64,000 nt of DNA from Brassica napus (GCF_020379485.1 NC_063450.1:43614681-43678680), one strand, 5' to 3'; counted from the first letter of the stretch, positions 33,850 through 45,862 are shown. Made by a program: numbers and translations. The notes: generated by a model from the letters alone, not told the origin.

Positions 33850-34472
33850 TGCACATATTTGTTTATACAATCATGAAAATAGTATATAAAAAAGTAACGG
33901 TAAAAAGTTGGAGGATGCTTAATAAATTATACAATATGAAAGTCAAGGTCACTATTGATATAACAAAAAACACCAGCTTTGAATTGTGTTACTCATTGGT
34001 GAGAAAACTAAGTCAGGTTGGATCGCGAAGAAAAGAATAGAGTTGCCTCTGTAACAAATACCATCAAACACTCTTCGAATTTAGACAATACGACTTCAAG
34101 CCATGTTCAATATATGAAACTATGTCGATGCTAAAATGTAAGAAAGAACTTCTGTTCATATAATAATATGACATGATACGTAAATAAAATATAACAAGTT
34201 ATAACGTGAGCTAACTTTGCTTATTTTGTAGAGAACATAAGTATTCATTCAAAACATGATAATGATCGAAACAATTATTGTTGTTTCTACAAATTTTACA
34301 TATGTAATTTTAAAACTATACATCTCTATAGAGTAACCAAAAACTAAACTAAAACAGAAAGAGACAGCTAATTAAGCCCAAAACCTTTTTCCTACCGGGC
34401 CTTCACATTTAATATACACAAGAGCCACTCAATCTACTTGATAAAATAATTTAACAGAAGTACTGTTCCAGG
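33850..34472. other. AT-rich intergenic DNA
   Basis: No gene seen. A 63-codon open frame near 33849-34040 has no recognisable domain. Confidence 0.5.
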
Positions 34473-35126
34473 TAGGCTTGGGCATTTCGGGTATCGGTTC
34501 GGTTTGGTTCGGGTATTTTGGGTTTAGGGTAGTTCGGATAGGGGCTAGAGGATCCATTTAGTACTTGACCTATTTTCGGTTCGGTTTGGTTCGGATAGTT
34601 TCGGGTTCGGTTCGGTTCGGATAGTAAATGTAGGAACCGGAAAATATCCGGAAAAAGTTCGGTTCTCATTTGGATCCGGTTCGGGTTCGGATAGTTCGGG
34701 TAGTTCGGATAATTTGGATAAAATATCGGTTATTTAGGATAAAATATCAAATAATTAGGATGATTTAGATAAAAAATTTGGATATTTCGGATTACTTCAG
34801 ATATTTCGGATAAAACTATCCAGATAGTTTCAGATACTTTCGGGTAGTTTGGATACTTTATAATAATTTAGCTATCCTCAATTATTTTCATATACTTTTA
34901 ATAGAATTTTAAATTAAAAATATATATTTAGTGATGTTATATGTATATATAATTAATATTTTTATATATTTGGGTACCCGTTCGGTTCTCGGTTCGGTTC
35001 GGTTATTTCGGATATAAAAATATAGGAACCGTTCGGGTATTTGAGGGTATTGATCCGGTTCCGGTTTCGGGTATTTCGGTTCGGTTCCGGTTCGATTCTT
35101 CGGTTCTGGTTATTTTGCCAGGCTTA
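34473..35126. mobile_element. hAT-like MITE rich in CGGTTCGG words
   Basis: The left end TAGGCTTGGGCA and inverse right end TAAGCCTGGCAA are hAT-style. The 8-bp flanks GTTCCAGG (34465-34472) and GTTTCAGA (35127-35134) match in 6 of 8. Both end regions are dense in GGTTCGG/TTCGGGTA/TCGGATA repeats. The middle (34850-34970) is AT-rich. The open frames crossing it are by-products of the simple repeats. Confidence 0.65.
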
Positions 35127-35339
35127 GTTTCAGATACTCTTAATCTCTGCAAGGTTGCCGGTTTGGAAATAAATGAATCCATACCATTTGCATAAGATTC
35201 TTTTTGTACTATCTGACAATGTAGGTGCCGCCATCTGCACAGTTCAAACAAATAACTTTCTGTCAGTTTCCAAGCTATTGTAACCATCCCGAGTTGTGAT
35301 ATATGGAAAAGGGCTTAAGAGAATTGATTTGGTTACCTA

Positions 35340-35631
35340 TGTCACCAAAGTTGACTTACCTTTTCTGGAGCACATTCTGAAAGAACTTCAGAGTTAAGCG
35401 TGCTTGAACTGGAGTAGTGGAAGGATGGGTAACCTATCGGGAAGTGATTCGCGATAGCCTGCGAGTGAGACTAAAGCATGGAAAAAGGTCGGGTGGTGAT
35501 TGCAGGGTCAGTAAACAATGATTTCGAGCATCTAAAAAAATTAACGGACCGATCGCTGGAACGGGATGGACCCACGAGCCGAGAGAGCGGGCGTGTGTGG
35601 CCCATTAGCTGTGGGCGGTCGGGGCGTTACA
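35340..35631 (+). mobile_element. Cassandra-type solo LTR carrying 5S rRNA-like sequence
   Basis: A 292-bp unit beginning TGTCACC and ending GCGTTACA. At 35385-35450 it contains 5S rRNA-like text: CAGAGTTAAGCGTGCTTG (A-box region of the 5S promoter), GAGTAGTGGAAGGATGGG (intermediate element and C box), and a GGGAAGTGATTCGCG tail. Cassandra TRIM retrotransposons are defined by such 5S-derived sequence in their LTRs. No second LTR or internal domain lies nearby, so this is a solo LTR. The 5S part is too diverged to be a functional 5S gene. Confidence 0.75.
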
Positions 35632-36687
35632 GCTATATACGTGTGTTGCACGAATAAAGAAGTAACTAACCGTAAGTCTGTAACCATAGGATCTATATTT
35701 CTTCAAGTTGTAATGGGTTAAGCCAATACTGGAAAAAAATTAGAAAGTAATGAAAAGTGTGTTTAAAGAATTAATATTGAGTTGGCAAGTGGCAAAGGGA
35801 GTGCTAATAGCCGTCTTATGCTGCTCGGATTCAATCCATTTTGGGAATGACTATTTACGATGTTTAATTCCGGCAAAAAAGTGATGCTAGTGACGGATCC
35901 AGAAATATTTTTCACCCAGAAACCATCTTTCTTCTTACCCAAAAAAAAAGTGTGTTTAAAGAGTTGACGTAACAAACTATTCCGCTGATTCTTCTTCCGA
36001 CTCCGAATCACTCATCTGGAACAGAGCTTCGAGTCCGAGAGACTAATCATCTGTGATTCGCCTTAGAAACCCTAACTGGACGAATAGATCAAGAACGGTT
36101 GGTACGGGAAACCGCCGCACCCTCGTTCGGTTTACGTCCATTTCCAATTATAATTGGGCTGATTCATGTATTGGATTTTTAAATATATTAATTGATTGGG
36201 CTTACTCATAAACTGGACTTAAAGCATATGTAACGTTTTCATTTTAACTGAATTTAGCCCAAGTAAATTTTTCCTTCTTTATTATCGAGATATTTGATTG
36301 TGATTTGTGAATGCGAACGAAGATTCTCGGCAGCTTTCAAAAATGATGAAAAGTGGTAATCATGAAATTTACCCAAATTATTTTGCTTCCAGATCAGTTC
36401 GATTAGCCGATGCATTTATTATTATTCTTGAACTTATTTCTTCTGGTGATCCGTTATTATTTAATTATTTCGATTATAGATTTCGATCATGCAACAAATC
36501 TTCACCGTCATAGTTTGTTGCTAATGGCGACAAATTATAATATTTACTTGTCGCTAAAATGGCAAATCTATATAGCTCTATATATTGCGATGAATCTTAT
36601 GTTTTCATACATATCCGTTGGCATCATCATTGGTCTCTGGCTATTTAATATGGTTACGTAGTCTTCGTCATATATAATGATTGTATT
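35632..36687. other. Intergenic DNA
   Basis: No convincing gene. A few short frames are seen (near 35763-36011 and 36307-36661) without domains. A YAACCC-like plant leader word and GGGCT repeats occur, but nothing could be assigned. Confidence 0.45.
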
Positions 36688-37426
36688 TGTAATGACCCAC
36701 CTCCACTATCCCCACTATCTCCACCATCTCCACCATCCCCACCACTCCCACCATCTCCACCATCCCCAACTTCTTTAAAGAGAAAGAGAGAGAGAGGGAG
36801 AGAGAGAGGGAGAGAGAGAGAGAGAAAGCTCACCTGAGCTCGTCGCCGAAGCAACCGTGTGCCGTGATCACGTTCAGCTTGCCACCACCGATAAACGCCC
36901 TAGGTAACCGCCGAAAACCGCATTTCTTAAGCTCATTTTCGTTTCCGTTTAGTAAATCACCCATAACTTCCTAACCATTGATCATCTCGTACATCCAAGG
37001 CCATCATCGTGTTCCTCTCGTCGAGACGAAGCCGTAGACACCAACCACGCCTCAAACGGAGCCCGGACGAAGCCGCACGCGCCTCCCGAAGATTCGCCTC
37101 GGCGCGCGCGTGAAACACACGCGCCACCGCCTTCCGCCGGAGCCACCGCGAGTTCCGGCCACGCGCCGCCGTCTCCGACCAACGTTCGCCGGAGCTGCCG
37201 TGACCGACCACCGTCCGTCCGCCGCCGAGAAGCCGCCGCCGCGTCGCCGCCTCGCCGCCGTTGATTTTCAGGTAAGCCGCCGGGGACCGACACCGGTGAC
37301 TCGCCGGTGACTCGCCAACTCGGCCGAGTCAACCCGGTGAGTCATCTCGGTGACTCGGTCAACCTGTGGTTTGACCGGTTTAAATCGATTTCGATTCGGT
37401 TAGGTTAAACCGGTCGGATAAAATCA
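36688..37426 (+). repeat. Gypsy 5' LTR, truncated
   Basis: Matches 38274 to about 39024 with small indels in the GA tract and one Pro/Ala-coding triplet run. It ends at AAAATCA. It is CpG-rich (36990-37330). Confidence 0.88.
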
Positions 37427-38273
37427 TATGAGTACGGCTTATCACCCGCAAACAGATGGTCAGTCAGAGAGGACTATTCAGACTTTGGAGGATATGCTCA
37501 GAGCTTGTGTTTTAGATTGGGAAGGTAGTTGGGTGAAGTATCTACCTCTAGCCGAGTTTGCCTACAACAACAGCTATCATTCGAGTATTGGGATGGCACC
37601 ATATGAGGCTCTATATGGTAGGCCTTGTCGCACACCACTTTGTTGGACGGAAGTGGGAGAACAACGTGAGATAGAACCAGCCATGGTTCAAGAGACAGTC
37701 GAACAGGTCGAGATGCTCAAGATGCGGCTTAAGGAAGCCCATGACCGTCAGAAGAGTTATGCAGATAAACGGCGAAGAGATTTGGAGTTTCAAGTTGGCG
37801 ACCTAGTATACTTGAAAATGAGGACATTTCAGGGAGGATCTAAGACCCGGAAGCTAAAGAAGCTTAAACCAAGATATATGGGACCATATCCTATTTTGGA
37901 GCGGATTGGAGCAGTTGCTTACCGACTAAATTTATCAGGAGAGTTATCAGATTTCCATGACGTGTTTCATGTTTCCGTTTTGAGGAAAGTAGTGAGAGAG
38001 CCAGAGCTCATTTTGCAGCAACCACCTAGAAACTTTGGCAAAGGGTTACGTGGGTTGTGCCAGCCAGTAGAGATATTGGATCGCCAAGTGAAAGCAGATC
38101 GTGGAATGATGACCATGTTGATCAAGGTTCGTTGGGAGGGAGACGGAATTCAGGAGGATACCTGGGAATCCGAGCCCCAAATGAGGATTGATTATCCAGA
38201 GCTGTTTCGGGATGTCATTGGAAAGTTTGGTGATGTGAATTCGGGGTCGAATTCCTTGTTAGTGGGGGAGAAT
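37427..38273 (+). pseudogene. Gypsy integrase C-terminal part with chromo-like domain
   Basis: Open frame beginning inside the integrase catalytic core at [20 protein letters not shown] (the Glu of the DDE triad is the E of SERT). It continues through the GPY/F module ([15 protein letters not shown]) and [10 protein letters not shown], and closes with the chromodomain-like [20 protein letters not shown]. The frame has no stop before the LTR and reads about 220 nt into it, giving a Pro/Ser-rich tail from the CCACC repeats. The first Met is an accident of the deletion junction. Confidence 0.85.
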
Positions 38274-38379
38274 TGTAATGACCCACCTCCACTATCCCCA
38301 CTATCTCCACCATCTCCACCATCCCCACCACTCCCACCATCTCCACCATCCCCAACTTCTTTAAAGAGAAAGAGAGAGA

Positions 38380-38413
<34 letters not shown>

Positions 38414-40114
38414 AAGCTCACCTGAGCTCGTCGCCGGAGCAACCGTGTGCCGTGATCACGTTCAGCTTGCCACCACCGATACACGCCCTAGGTAACCGCC
38501 GAAAACCGCATTTCTTAAGCTCATTTTCGTTTCCGTTTAGTAAATCACCCATAACTTCCTAACCATTGATCATCTCGTACATCCAAGGCCATCATCGTGT
38601 TCCCCTCGTCGAGACGAAGCCGTAGACACCAACCACGCCTCAAACGGAGCCTGGACGAAGCCGCACGCGCCTCCCGAAGATTCGCCTCGGCGCGCGCGTG
38701 AAACACACGCGCCACCGCCTTCCGCCGGAGCCACCGCGAGTTCCGGCCACGCGCCGCCGTCTCCGACCAACGTTCGCCGGAGATGCCGTGACCGACCACC
38801 GTCCGTCCGCCGCCGAGAAGCCGCCGCCGCGTCGCCGCCTCGCCGCCGTCGCCGCAGTTGATTTTCAGGTAAGCCGCCGGGGACCGACACCGGTGACTCG
38901 CCGGTGACTCGCCAACTCGGCCGAGTCAACCCGGTGAGTCAACTCGGTGACTCGGTCAACCTGTGGTTTGACCGGTTTAAATCGATTTCGATTCGGTTAG
39001 ATTAAACCGGTCGGATAAAATCAATTGGAAATCGGTTAGGGAAAACCGGATTAATTAATTAATTAATTAATTAATTAATTAAATAATTAATCTTTGACCA
39101 GCGGGTTGACTTTTCCGTAAATACCCGTTTTAAACCGTTCGAAAGGCGTTCTGACTCGAAATTTCGATCTGATTTCAGATTTGGAGTCCATTTGAGCAGC
39201 TGGAGTTCATAGATATCTCTTATTATTGCTAAGGTGAGGGTCTATTCCCTAACTCCTCTTATTCGGCTTAGGACCTCGAATAAGTATAGTTTATTTCTAA
39301 TGTGTGAAATCGAGTCTGTCATTGCTTGTTTAGTTTTAGGTTCTTTGCATAAACCGGAACTAGGGGGTTAGAGGATTCAACATTGATTGTTTCACTTAAT
39401 GTAAATTCTTAGCTAGGATTGTTTTTGTTTGGAGACGGATACAGAGTCGGACTGCTGTATGCCGGATTGTATGGAGGTCACGGCCAACTTTAGTCGACCG
39501 GTTGAGCCGTAGACTGGAAGTGTCGATAAATCGTCTACGGGCGTGTGTTACCGAGCACTTTTTCGGTGTGTGTATGAACCGAGCACCTTTTCGGTAGTGT
39601 TTTGGCCTGTTAGTGGGCGGCGAGTGCGCACCTCGCTAGGACCATTGTTTGTTGCTTGAGTACTTTAGGTACTGTGTTTGACATGCATTAGAATTAAATT
39701 ATATTTATTTGGAGTGCTATGTCCGGGTCCATGGACTTCGGGGTAGCATCCCATACCTCGCTGAGCGATTCCCCTGTCGCTCACCCCTCATTCTTTCCCC
39801 TTTTAGGTGAGACCAATGAGCAGGAGTGATTATCGGACCGGTGCTATTGGGCTTTTGGGCTTCTATCGCTTTTACCGCTTTTATCTTTATCGGGCCTTTA
39901 GGCCTTTGGACTTTTATCGTCTATGTTATTCCTATTTCAGACTTTCGGTTTATATCGTATTTTATATTTCGGATGTTATCGATGATGGGCTTTTAGGCCT
40001 TTTGTTATCGTATTGACTTTTATATTATATGAAGATTATTATTATTTGAGTTGTATTATTATTTTTTTTCCACTTTTATCAATTTATTATATTTTGAAAG
40101 TGGCGGGTGTTACA
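38274..40114 (+). repeat. Gypsy 3' LTR, complete
   Basis: 1841 bp. Includes a CCACCATCTC repeat and (GA)n tract (38285-38413), a CpG-rich part (38600-38940) and an (AATT)n microsatellite (39050-39090). Confidence 0.88.
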
Positions 40115-40630
40115 GTATTGTTGCTATATTTTTTGTAATAAGTTAAAGAATTACATAGTCACTCGGCCAGCCCTTGATCTGCCCTTGATCTCATATATAT
40201 ATGAATAGAAACTAGAAATTATTGTTATAGTTTATCTATAATCTTTTTCAATGTTTTGTTCACGACTAAGCTAGTTTCCCCGGAGATGATGCATTGATGC
40301 ATCTAGGGTAATAACTCAGCTCTAGATTCATAAAGAAAATTGTCTCTAGATACAATATCACTTTTCTTTACAAAGTGAGATAAGTTATTCGCCTCTTATT
40401 AAACAAGAAATTAAGCGAAGTCAAGAATCATATTACAAATACACACAAGAACGAAAATGACATGTTGCAAACAAGTTTTCTAAACCAAGTTACTAAAACT
40501 GAAAATAATGATAACGTAATAAACTACATTGAAATGATAGAAAAGTAATATATAATGTTGAAGTCTAAATTGTATTATTATATTTAACCAAAGAAAAAAT
40601 GATATCGATGTTATGGTTTTTGTTGTTAAA
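40115..40630. other. AT-rich intergenic DNA
   Basis: No gene or element seen between the gypsy target duplication and the Helitron start. Confidence 0.5.
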
Positions 40631-41346
40631 TCCCCCTATATATTAAAAGAGAAGTAACTTTAGTGATTTCTGGTGACGTGTCGTTCATAGGTGAAGTTTC
40701 AAGAAAATTGTTATAATTTGATTGGTCGATGATTTTTAATTTTTATTTATTTAATTTTGATCTAAAATTTAAGGTAAGTCAAAAATCATTTAACATCACT
40801 TGCCATATAATCTACAGAATAACACTTTATGAAAACTGATTCTCGAAATTATAGAAAGATTAATAATGTTTTATTTATTACTTTTAATATTTATAAACTA
40901 TAAAATATAATGAACGAAATTTTATATAAGATAATTATAATTGTTTTATACTCTACTTGATGAATTGTATTCGAATATAAAATTATAATAATTATTTAAA
41001 ATATTAAAAAATTCAAACATGTTTATTAATATTATTTTTAAATTATTTATCGTTGTTTAAAGAATAAATTTATCATAATTTTAAAATAATTTACAGAATG
41101 TTATAAATTATTAATAAAATTAAATTTACTTTATATTGAATATTTGTTTATTGTTAAATATTTTTTAGAATTTCTTTTTGATTTATTTTTTCCATCGACA
41201 CTACTAAAAAGGAAAGCCTTCTAAATACTTACCTTATTTTGTAATTTCGATATATCATTTAATTCATCGATCCCACTATAATAGGAAAGTACCATTGAAT
41301 ACTAATTGCAAGGGAAAACATAATTTAATGACCAATTAACATCACT

Positions 41347-41552
41347 TTCCAAATGACTTACATAATATTATTAATAACTATTTATGGTAACTAATTGTCG
41401 AAAGTATGGTATATAAATCCATTTTATTAATTCAAATAAATATTTTGGATTCCAAATGACTTACATAATATTATTAATAACTATTTATGGTAACTAATTG
41501 TCGAAAGTATGGTATATAAAGTCATTTTATCAATTCAAGTAAATATTTTGGT
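41347..41552. repeat. 103-bp tandem duplication
   Basis: Two adjacent copies (41347-41449, 41450-41552) starting TTCCAAATGACTTACATAAT, differing at about four positions. Confidence 0.85.
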
Positions 41553-41862
41553 TTATTATTTTATGTAGTCTATAGATATATTAGAATATAAAGTCATTTT
41601 ATCAAATCAAATAATTTATTTTAATTCATCGATCCCCTATAAAAGGAAAGTAACATTGAATACTGATTGAAAAGGAAAAAATAATTTAATCTCTCTATTA
41701 ACATTACTTGCGCAACAATATTAGTTAATACATGTAATAATTAGTTTCCTTATTACAAATGGAAAGAATTCTCTTGATTTTGTTGATTGATTTTTTAGAA
41801 TTTCTTTTTCGATTTATTTTAATCATCGACACTACTAAAAATGAAATCACTTTAACACTTAA

Positions 41863-43375
41863 CTTTTGTGTTTTCTTGATTCAAAGAACATATTTTTGCG
41901 ATCATTTCTCTGTTTAATTCATTAAATACTCACTAAATATTTTAGATGTTAGAGAAACGAAATTAATTGACAAGATATTTTCTCTCCTAAAATCATACAT
42001 TTAAAACTTAATATTTATGGTGAGACTTGTCAACCAAAATTGTGGTGCAATCTATTCACGAGATGTTCTCCTTTAGCTTTATTAACAAGATATTCCAAAA
42101 ATAATATTACCTTATAAGTATAAGATTTATTGAGAATTTATTAAAGAATATTCTACTTCTTAGCTTATCATGCAAGCTAAATCAATGATAAATGTCTACC
42201 AATTTACTATAAATAAGACATTCACAGTAGAAGAAACAAAATAATTGAACTTTGTATTCTGAACTTTTAATGTTAATAATATTCTGAACTTTTTTTTCTT
42301 CTTATTTTAGAACATTAAGCTTTTATATTTCATGAGAGCTGATTTTTCTTTTGGTTTATATGCAGATACCCTATTATGACGATTTCTCCACTGAAGCTAT
42401 ATATGATTTGATTGTACACCTCTTTGATATATCATTTCGATAACATCTTTGTTCCTCAATCTGGTAAAAAAATTTTACTCAATTTGATAACATCTCTCAG
42501 CTAAATCATTTCAATAGCATCTTTTTGTGCTGCGAATATTTTTCTTTTTTTTGATTTGTAGATTTATATTATTGTTTAGAATTATAAGCTTATATATACA
42601 CATATTTGTTTTTTGGTTTGCTGATTGTGATTTTGTTTTATATTTTTTCAGAGATGATTTGAGAGAAGTGGTCATATTTCAGACCTCTAAGAGTTCACCA
42701 TTCCGATCCTGCAAAAGATGTACACTTAAAATGGTATTTTCTCTACTGTACATCAAAATTGGATAATCAATTGTATTTTTAAAATATCTATAGTAGGATG
42801 GTATTTTCTCTACTGAAATAATATCTTATTTTCTAATCTCATGCTTTAATATTTAAACTTTAAGGACAAGATTTGTTAATTAAATCATTAGTGTAAACTA
42901 CTGCCGAGATATTCTCTTTTTTATATTTAAAATGTAATTTTAGTAACAATATATTCCATAAATAATCCTTAGGTAGATACATTTTTAAAATTAATTTGAG
43001 AACATTCTATTACATAGCTTATTGTGAAAGCTTAATATTTTAGTAAAGTCTAGCATTTTACTTATCTTTTGTGTTTTCTCGATTCAAATAACATCTTTTT
43101 GAGATCATTTCTCTGTTTAATTCATTAAATACTCACTAAATATTTTAGATGTCAGAGAAACGAAATTAATTGACAAGATATTTTCTCTCCTAAAATCATG
43201 CATTTAAAACTTAATATTTATGGTGAGACTTGTCAACCAAAATTCTGGTGCAATCTATTCACGAGATGTTCTCATTTAGCTTTATTAACAAGATATTCCA
43301 AAAATAATATTACCTTATAAGTATAAGATTTATTGAGAATTTATTAAAGAATATTATACTTCTTAGCTTATTATG
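41863..43375. repeat. 310-bp direct repeat, period 1203 bp
   Basis: 41863-42172 recurs at 43066-43375 with few mismatches and no indels. Both include TGAGACTTGTCAACCAAAAT and the TTACCTTATAAGTATAAG block. The copies lie 1.2 kb apart inside the Helitron. Confidence 0.85.
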
Positions 43376-43430
43376 TTTTTATCAAAAGAAAACGTCAGTA
43401 GATCAAATTAATTTTTACATGTTCTTTCAG

Positions 43431-43531
43431 GCTTGAGTTTATCAGAAGATCAAATTAAGAGTTTATCTTTGGCGGAGATTGAATCAATCATGCGTTTGAA
43501 CGGAAGCTCATTTACATTGTTTAAGTTTTGA
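43431..43531 (+). pseudogene. Helitron helicase (RepHel) C-terminal fragment
   Basis: After a clean TTCTTTCAG acceptor-like site, a frame reads GLSLSEDQIKSLSLAEIESI followed by MRLNGSSFTLFKF and TGA. The pattern (short acidic DQIK, LAEIE, two residues, LNG/SNG) resembles the segment of plant Helitron helicases around 'L..AEIE.LL..NG.SL'. It is only about 33 codons, so the identification is tentative, but it fits the host element. Confidence 0.45.
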
Positions 43532-43684
43532 AACGTGTTATCAATAGTATACTCTTCTATTGGTTAAGATGTGGCTTTTGTTAGATTTTCTATTAATTAA
43601 TTTTTTTTTGTTTTACTTTTGTGGAATTCGCGATATTGTAATGTTGTAAATCAATAATAAAGACATTTTTCTCACTATTAATAG

Positions 43685-43822
43685 GTGAGAGAGAGAGGGA
43701 GGGAGAGGGAGGGACGGAGAGAGAGAGGGAGGGAGAGGGAGGGAGAGGGAGGGAGGGAGGAGGGAGGAGGGAGGGGAGAGAGAGTGGGAGAGAGGGAGAG
43801 AGGGAGAGAGAGGAGAGAGAGA
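43685..43822. repeat. Purine-only GGGA/GA low-complexity tract
   Basis: About 138 bp made almost only of G and A on the + strand, with many GGGAG runs. Such tracts can form triplex or G-quadruplex DNA. The open frame through it is an artefact. Confidence 0.85.
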
Positions 43823-44167
43823 TTAGTGTTTACGGTATATCCAAAAGTTTTGAGTTTATTGTTTATGATTTATCCGGTAAAGCCAAAGGGTTAGAGTATA
43901 CTTAAGGGTTTAAGGTTTACCAAGAGTTTAGAGTTTAAAAATTAATGAATGTAATTTGTATATTTTACAATAAAAAATAAAAACCAACAGCAAAGTAAAT
44001 TGCATTATATCTTGAATTAAATAATGTTAAGAAGATTTATAGTTTTCAACCACAAATAATGAATCATAACTATGTGATTATTATACATATAATGTATATT
44101 ATGCATATACATGTCATTGTATGTAAAAATTAACTAACCATGTAAAATTAAACTAATCATAATATTA

Positions 44168-44237
44168 ATATCCGCATATGCGATAAAATATCCGCATATG
44201 CGATAAAATATCCGCATATGCGATACCATATCCGCAG
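44168..44237. repeat. 20-bp tandem repeat with CGCATATGCG palindrome
   Basis: Three and a half units of ATATCCGCATATGCGATAAA. Each holds the 10-bp perfect palindrome CGCATATGCG. It lies about 550 bp before the Helitron 3' end. Confidence 0.85.
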
Positions 44238-44791
44238 TCACTCCATAGAGAGCTGGATATTTAATCGTCGAGTTAATAGTTTTGATAAGCTGACAGAGTC
44301 TGATTCGAAAATCACCGACTGCAATTCGTATCTTCTCTCTGCTCAACCCATTTCTAACATTATTTATTCCATATTTATTACATATTTTGAACTTTTTATT
44401 CCATATTTTGAATTTTTTATGTCCTCAATTACATTCTGAAATGGTAAAAGAGTGTTTCAATGAGAATGTAGTGATAATATAAAATATGTTACCTCTGAAA
44501 CTATATACTATTTATTCCAGATTTTGAAAATAAAATATCTTCTTAAACATACAAATTATTTTGGAACGTTGCAATTATACGTACACACAATAAATACCTC
44601 TTGATACTGAAGTTACTTTGTTCCATCTCGTCCATGTAAAATATTGAGCACCAACATTTTTTTGTACCTGATGCTTTCTCCCAAGGGCGGTGGTATTATG
44701 ATATAAAATTTCTTACTTATAAAACTATGTACTACTTAGTTAATAATTTGAATATGTTTATGTCCGCACAGGGTGCAGGCCGGCCACCTAG

Positions 44792-45500
44792 TTTTACTTA
44801 AGTATAATTCTAGTTAGTGATAAAGTAGAAAGTTTAGTTCCCAAGTAATTCTCATTAATCTATACATTTCTCTAATTTTTTTCTAAATAACAAAATATTT
44901 ATTTTCCATTTTCTTTTAGTTGATATATATAGAAAGATAGGATCGGATAGGATGTCAACATCATAGTATAATGTATCGAGAAGAAATCTATCTGTTATTT
45001 TCAATTAATGTTCATTGAACATCAACTTCCCTTTGTCCCTTGTATCATCACCCTTGTACTTTGAATAAGTCACTTCCTTTTTCCATTTCACGCTCATAAT
45101 ATTTTTTCTAAGACTGTAATTGTCTTTGAATTATATAAAACGGTTTGGTTTTATAAAACCAGTTTTTTTTTTTACTTTAGTCAATTGCTTTGTAATAGTA
45201 CCTTATATGCATCATCCAATTTTTAGGTTTAAACCTGCATAATTCATATTATTGTTGTCTTTGTTTTTACTTAACACAAAAAATTTAATAGCACTGGCAT
45301 ATATAAATTAAAGATATATCTTTGTTTTTACTAAACGCACCAAATTTATTAAACTGACAGAAATAAGTATGTCTGCAAAGCAACATTTTTATTGAAAACT
45401 TTTATGTGTTATCAAAATGTTACTGATAAATTCTAGCTACAAATGTCAGTTACGTCTTTGTTATTAAACCTTGAAGAATATTTCTCATTCTTCCACTAAA
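44792..45500. other. AT-rich intergenic DNA
   Basis: Nothing recognised up to the SINE target site. Confidence 0.5.
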
Positions 45501-45511
45501 AGAGTTCGAGA

Positions 45512-45862
45512 CTTGAAAGCACCGTAGCCTAGTGGTTAAAGTTTAAAAGCTTCTACACCCAAGTCTGAGGTTCGAATACCAGACTATGCAATTTATTGCA
45601 GATTACAGAAAATCCAGGTTTCAAGTCTCGGAGAGAGCGATTTATTAAAATAATTATGCAGACTACGGAAGAAAGACTTACAAGGGATCTTTAACATGGT
45701 GCAAGTAAATTTGGCTAGGCGTGGATCTTCATAGGACGGCTTAGGTGATACAGTTAGACGTAGGTCTTCGTAAGGCAGATCGTATTGTTGGTTATCGAAT
45801 CGTCTATGTAATCTTTCTCATATCGTAATTGTAAAATCATAATAAATCAGTGTTAAAAAAAA
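45512..45862 (+). mobile_element. tRNA-derived SINE, 351 bp, 11-bp TSD
   Basis: A tRNA-like head with A box TAGCCTAGTGG (45526) and B box GGTTCGAATACC (about 45570), a long unrelated body, and a short A-tail (45855-45862). AGAGTTCGAGA is repeated on both sides (45501-45511, 45863-45873). Its body differs from the SINEs at 1255 and 23743. Confidence 0.88.

Larger units (their letters stand above)
36688..40114 (+). mobile_element. Ty3/gypsy chromovirus, internally deleted, TSD intact
   Basis: A 3.4-kb element bounded by the duplication GTATT (36683-36687, 40115-40119). The 3' LTR is complete (38274-40114, 1841 bp, TGTAATGACC...GTGTTACA) and preceded by a GTGGGGGAGAAT purine tract. The 5' LTR is cut short at about 37426 and joins directly to the last part of the integrase gene. 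One deletion therefore removed the 5' LTR's end, the primer site, gag, protease, RT, RNase H and half of integrase. The chromodomain-like C-terminus suggests the Tekay/Del branch. Confidence 0.9.
40631..44791 (+). mobile_element. Helitron, 4.2 kb, with a RepHel remnant
   Basis: The 5' end TCCCCCTATATATTAAAAGAG lies in an A|TC context. The 3' end has a GC hairpin (GGTGCAGGCCGGCCACC, 44772-44788) running into CTAG, followed by T, with no target duplication. It is much longer than the Helitron at 25353 and carries internal repeats plus a short piece of helicase coding text near 43431. Most of the interior is AT-rich and broken. The 3' hairpin sits closer to CTAG than usual, so the exact end is slightly uncertain. 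Confidence 0.65.

Noticed and set aside
35385..35460. 5S rRNA gene
   Set aside because: Only parts of the 5S gene match and the start is replaced. It is embedded in an LTR-like unit, so it is called a Cassandra LTR.
36990..37332. Arg/Pro-rich frames in the CpG-rich LTR part, repeated at 38545-38929
   Set aside because: They occur in both LTR copies in several frames and have biased simple composition. They are not genes.
43685..43894. Gly/Arg/Glu-rich 69-codon frame
   Set aside because: Translation of a purine-only low-complexity tract.
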